NCBI GenBank assembly: GCA_002898555.1
Contig: BEHR01000029.1
Span: 1 to 50,504 of the forward strand
Length of the DNA stretch: 50,504 bases
Direction of reading: 5' to 3'
Source: a bacterium HR15
GTDB taxonomy: Bacteria; Armatimonadota; Fimbriimonadia; Fimbriimonadales; GBS-DC
The number at the start of each line of letters is the position of its first letter. Position 1 is the first letter of the stretch. The position numbers were made by a program, and so were the translations under genes. The notes below the pieces were generated by a model. It ran no database searches, was not told the origin of the DNA, and saw nothing but the letters and a program-made list of their open reading frames with translations. Positions 48,319-50,504 of the stretch are shown one piece after another.

Positions 48319-50504
48319 ATGAGAGGATTGGTGTTTGCGGTGCGCTATGCCCTCCAGCACAGAAGTGCGGGGGGGGGGCAAATTGGCGTGCGTGGCGTGG
48401 GCGTTCCCCGCAATTCAACGCGCTGGATAGTTGAACGGTTCTCCCAGGTGCTGATGATGTGGCTCTGCGTACAGCTTTATATCCCCGTGTATCTCTTTGC
48501 CCAGAACGAAGCCACCCTGGGTAAATGGGAACGGCTTTACGGCAACTGGAAAACAACTGGGACCAATGAAAACTGCCAGGTTAGCGACTTTTCTTTAGAG
48601 CATGTGGTGCGCTGGCGGTTCTACGAATGTCGTCCCACGAATTGGCGCACTTTCTGGGAGGAGCGATTTGCTACTCGGGATCAGGTCTGGTATGCAGGGG
48701 ATACTCGCTACGCTGCGGATAATCACTGGCAGGATATCTTCGGTATTCACGCGGCGCTGTTGCCCGTGTCGGGGGAGACAGGCGTTCTTCGGCACGGCTG
48801 GGTCATGCTGTGGGGCTATGGCAAGGAGCGTGGTTATCTCCGCGATCGGGCATATCTGACGCGGTTGTTTGGTCGAGCGGTGGATGCGAGCTATCTTCTT
48901 TCTGGCTGGGTGTCCCGTGTGGCGTTGACCCCTGTGCTGTTGTGGCATCCGGATGACCCAGAGGAACAACAAGCGGGTCAGCCCTACGAGCTGGGCTATG
49001 TGCGCTATCTGTTTGACGCCAAGCTCGACGGCACAGGCTATGAGGAATGGGATCCTCCTGCGGATGACCCTAATTGGTATGGGAGTTGGCCGATTTTCAA
49101 CCTGTTTTGTTCGGGGCATGCCTTCTTGCACGATGGTCAGCTGCTTGCCGTCGGAGGCCATGGGGGCTTGTGGGGGAATGAGACCCCCCAGGAGGACGAG
49201 GACTCGGTAGGTTATGTCGGGCTGCGGCTGGTGGCGCGGTTCGACGGGTCGGCGTTCACACGCTCGAATGTGGCTTTGCAGCAGTCGTTGTGGAGTTGGG
49301 GTTATAGCCCGCCGTTGGGGTTGCACGAGCCGCGCTGGTATCCGAGTGTGGTGGCTCTTTCTGATGGGAAGGTGTTGATCGTCGGAGGCACTGTTGAGGG
49401 CTTATGGGATCGGGAAGACAGACACCTTACCAACTATCACGAGATTTTTGACCCCTGCACGGGAACCGTGACGCAAAGTGAGTGGCGCATCCCTTATGAT
49501 GAGCGAGATGAAAATAACCCCAACAAGGGCTATGGTGGACTTCGGGAGAACTATCCCCGGTTGCATCTGGTGTCGTTTGTGCAGGATGGTCAGCTGCGGT
49601 CGCGGGTGGTCTACACAGGACCGCGCGTGGAAACCTACTATCTGGACAACCCCTCCTTGCCTGCTTCGGTATGGCAAGCATACCGTGTTGATCCCACCGA
49701 TCCCACCTCTTTCATTCGTCGCGCGGTCAGTCGCAGTTCAGGCACCTCAGTCCTGCTGCCCAATCCAGTGGAGAACCCGCAAGGCTGGCAGGATCAGGTG
49801 CTCTATCGGGTGCTGACCATTGGCGGTTCCGGCGATCGGAGCGGGAGCCTAACCCTCTCCTATGACCTGAACGACTTCTCGAACGGCAACCTCTCCATTT
49901 TTCATTATTCCTTACCCTATCGTCCGCGGGTTCATCTCAATGCGGTGCTGCTGCCCACCGGTCAAGTGCTGGTAGTAGGTGGGCATGAGACCTATCGGGC
50001 GGATGGCAGCTGGTCTTATCCCGATGATGTGGTTCTGCAGACCCTGCTGTACACTCCGCCTGTGGATAGCTCTTCGCCAGGTCGTTGGGAGGTCGTCGCT
50101 CCGGCTCCCAACACGGATGCGGATGGGGATGGGATTATGGATGGCACGCGCGTCTACCACTCGACGGCGTTGCTGTTGCCGGATGGGCGCGTGCTGACCG
50201 CCGGTTCGGCAACCAGCGATTCGGCGGACAGGGAGGTAAACAACCGTGTGCCGACGCTCTACTCGCCTCCGTATCTGTTCAAAGCCGACGGCACGCCGCG
50301 CGGGGAGAACGACCGCCCGCGCATTCTGAGCCTCTCGCACACCGAGCTGAACTACGGGCAGAACTTTGAGATTACCTACCAGTTAGCCGATGAGAGCCAA
50401 GGCATCCGTTCGGTGGTGCTGATGCGTCCTGGCTCGGTGACCCACTCCTTCAACTTTGAGCAGCGACTGGTGCGGTTGCACTTCAAGCTGGAGGATCCGA
50501 CGCT
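48319..50504 (+). CDS. Secreted galactose-oxidase-like copper radical oxidase (C-terminus beyond window)
   Basis: At least 728 residues, open to the end. The start ATG has GGAGG 8 bases upstream. A basic stretch of about 35 residues precedes a hydrophobic segment (VLMMWLCVQLYIPVYLFAQN), so it is exported. The kelch propeller carries the galactose oxidase ligands: Cys264 in NLFCSGHAF and Tyr341 in HEPRWYPSVVALSDGKVLIVGG (the Cys-Tyr cofactor pair), Tyr613-His614 in RVYHSTALLLPDGRVLTAGS, and His709 in GSVTHSFNFEQR of the DUF1929 domain. It should oxidise a primary alcohol or sugar end with O2. Related bacterial GlxA acts on cell-surface glycans. A ten-G tract lies at codons 17-20. Confidence 0.85.
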   Translation, partial: MRGLVFAVRYALQHRSAGGGQIGVRGVGVPRNSTRWIVERFSQVLMMWLCVQLYIPVYLFAQNEATLGKWERLYGNWKTTGTNENCQVSDFSLEHVVRWRFYECRPTNWRTFWEERFATRDQVWYAGDTRYAADNHWQDIFGIHAALLPVSGETGVLRHGWVMLWGYGKERGYLRDRAYLTRLFGRAVDASYLLSGWVSRVALTPVLLWHPDDPEEQQAGQPYELGYVRYLFDAKLDGTGYEEWDPPADDPNWYGSWPIFNLFCSGHAFLHDGQLLAVGGHGGLWGNETPQEDEDSVGYVGLRLVARFDGSAFTRSNVALQQSLWSWGYSPPLGLHEPRWYPSVVALSDGKVLIVGGTVEGLWDREDRHLTNYHEIFDPCTGTVTQSEWRIPYDERDENNPNKGYGGLRENYPRLHLVSFVQDGQLRSRVVYTGPRVETYYLDNPSLPASVWQAYRVDPTDPTSFIRRAVSRSSGTSVLLPNPVENPQGWQDQVLYRVLTIGGSGDRSGSLTLSYDLNDFSNGNLSIFHYSLPYRPRVHLNAVLLPTGQVLVVGGHETYRADGSWSYPDDVVLQTLLYTPPVDSSSPGRWEVVAPAPNTDADGDGIMDGTRVYHSTALLLPDGRVLTAGSATSDSADREVNNRVPTLYSPPYLFKADGTPRGENDRPRILSLSHTELNYGQNFEITYQLADESQGIRSVVLMRPGSVTHSFNFEQRLVRLHFKLEDPT

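Overview
The window looks like a chromosomal piece of an Armatimonadota bacterium, probably close to Fimbriimonadales. This is an inference from gene content; no marker gene here fixes the phylum. The evidence is a DUF1559-type pseudopilin with an H-X9-DG tail, three secreted proteins ending in paired dockerin-like EF-hand modules with the signature DDADLLxVLFxFG, and a diderm envelope (lpxK, a three-POTRA BamA, Skp, an RND pump with its outer-membrane factor). Most of the DNA is GC-rich (about 60% in lines counted by hand). Genes are tightly packed, with several ATGA overlaps and three convergent tail overlaps.

Layout. 1-6060: a membrane glycosyltransferase-like gene cut by the window edge, a 7Fe ferredoxin, an orphan Mu-like portal gene, a family 4 uracil-DNA glycosylase with a HIT protein, then divergently gcvPB and a LipM-type octanoyltransferase, which together serve the lipoyl-dependent glycine cleavage system, and an HNH endonuclease. 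6060-7121: the long leader and promoter of the HNH gene, a repeat element, and efp. 7122-10900: an AT-richer island with a secreted WD40 protein and a secreted trypsin-like protease. 10918-17732: a tetR-tolC-hlyD-acrB efflux operon whose promoter carries a perfect 28-bp palindrome. 17922-18317: a repeat element with terminal inverted repeats, then tRNA-Asn. 18329-22957: rluB, a dockerin-tagged secreted protein and two coupled membrane proteins. 23101-25716: rbfA and a DUF503 gene divergent from infB. 25898-29561: deoB, a pseudopilin, and cysM with a JAMM protease of the CysO pathway. 29607-33536: ECF sigma factor, bamA, skp and a coiled-coil lipoprotein, an outer-membrane biogenesis block. 33515-39388: a GH2 enzyme, tdh, ruvX, a LolA-like protein and a methyltransferase interrupted in frame by repeat DNA. 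39370-45815: nth, lpxK, a DUF4382 lipoprotein, an exported M24 peptidase, a beta-lactamase-fold hydrolase and DAHP synthase. 46027-50504: a secreted triple-repeat dockerin protein, another repeat element, and a galactose-oxidase-like protein running off the end.

The most unusual signals are regulatory. (1) Four repeat-element termini (at 6258, 17927, 18203 and 48235) each place an outward TTGACA exactly 18 bp from a TATAAT, giving consensus promoters for an HNH gene, tetR, tRNA-Asn and the oxidase gene. (2) The HNH leader has a terminator/antiterminator layout. (3) Many genes have a TATAMT or TACACT -10 box only 7-10 bp before the start codon, which indicates leaderless mRNAs. (4) Repeat DNA has entered coding sequence in frame. 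(5) The oxidase gene has a ten-G tract near its start.
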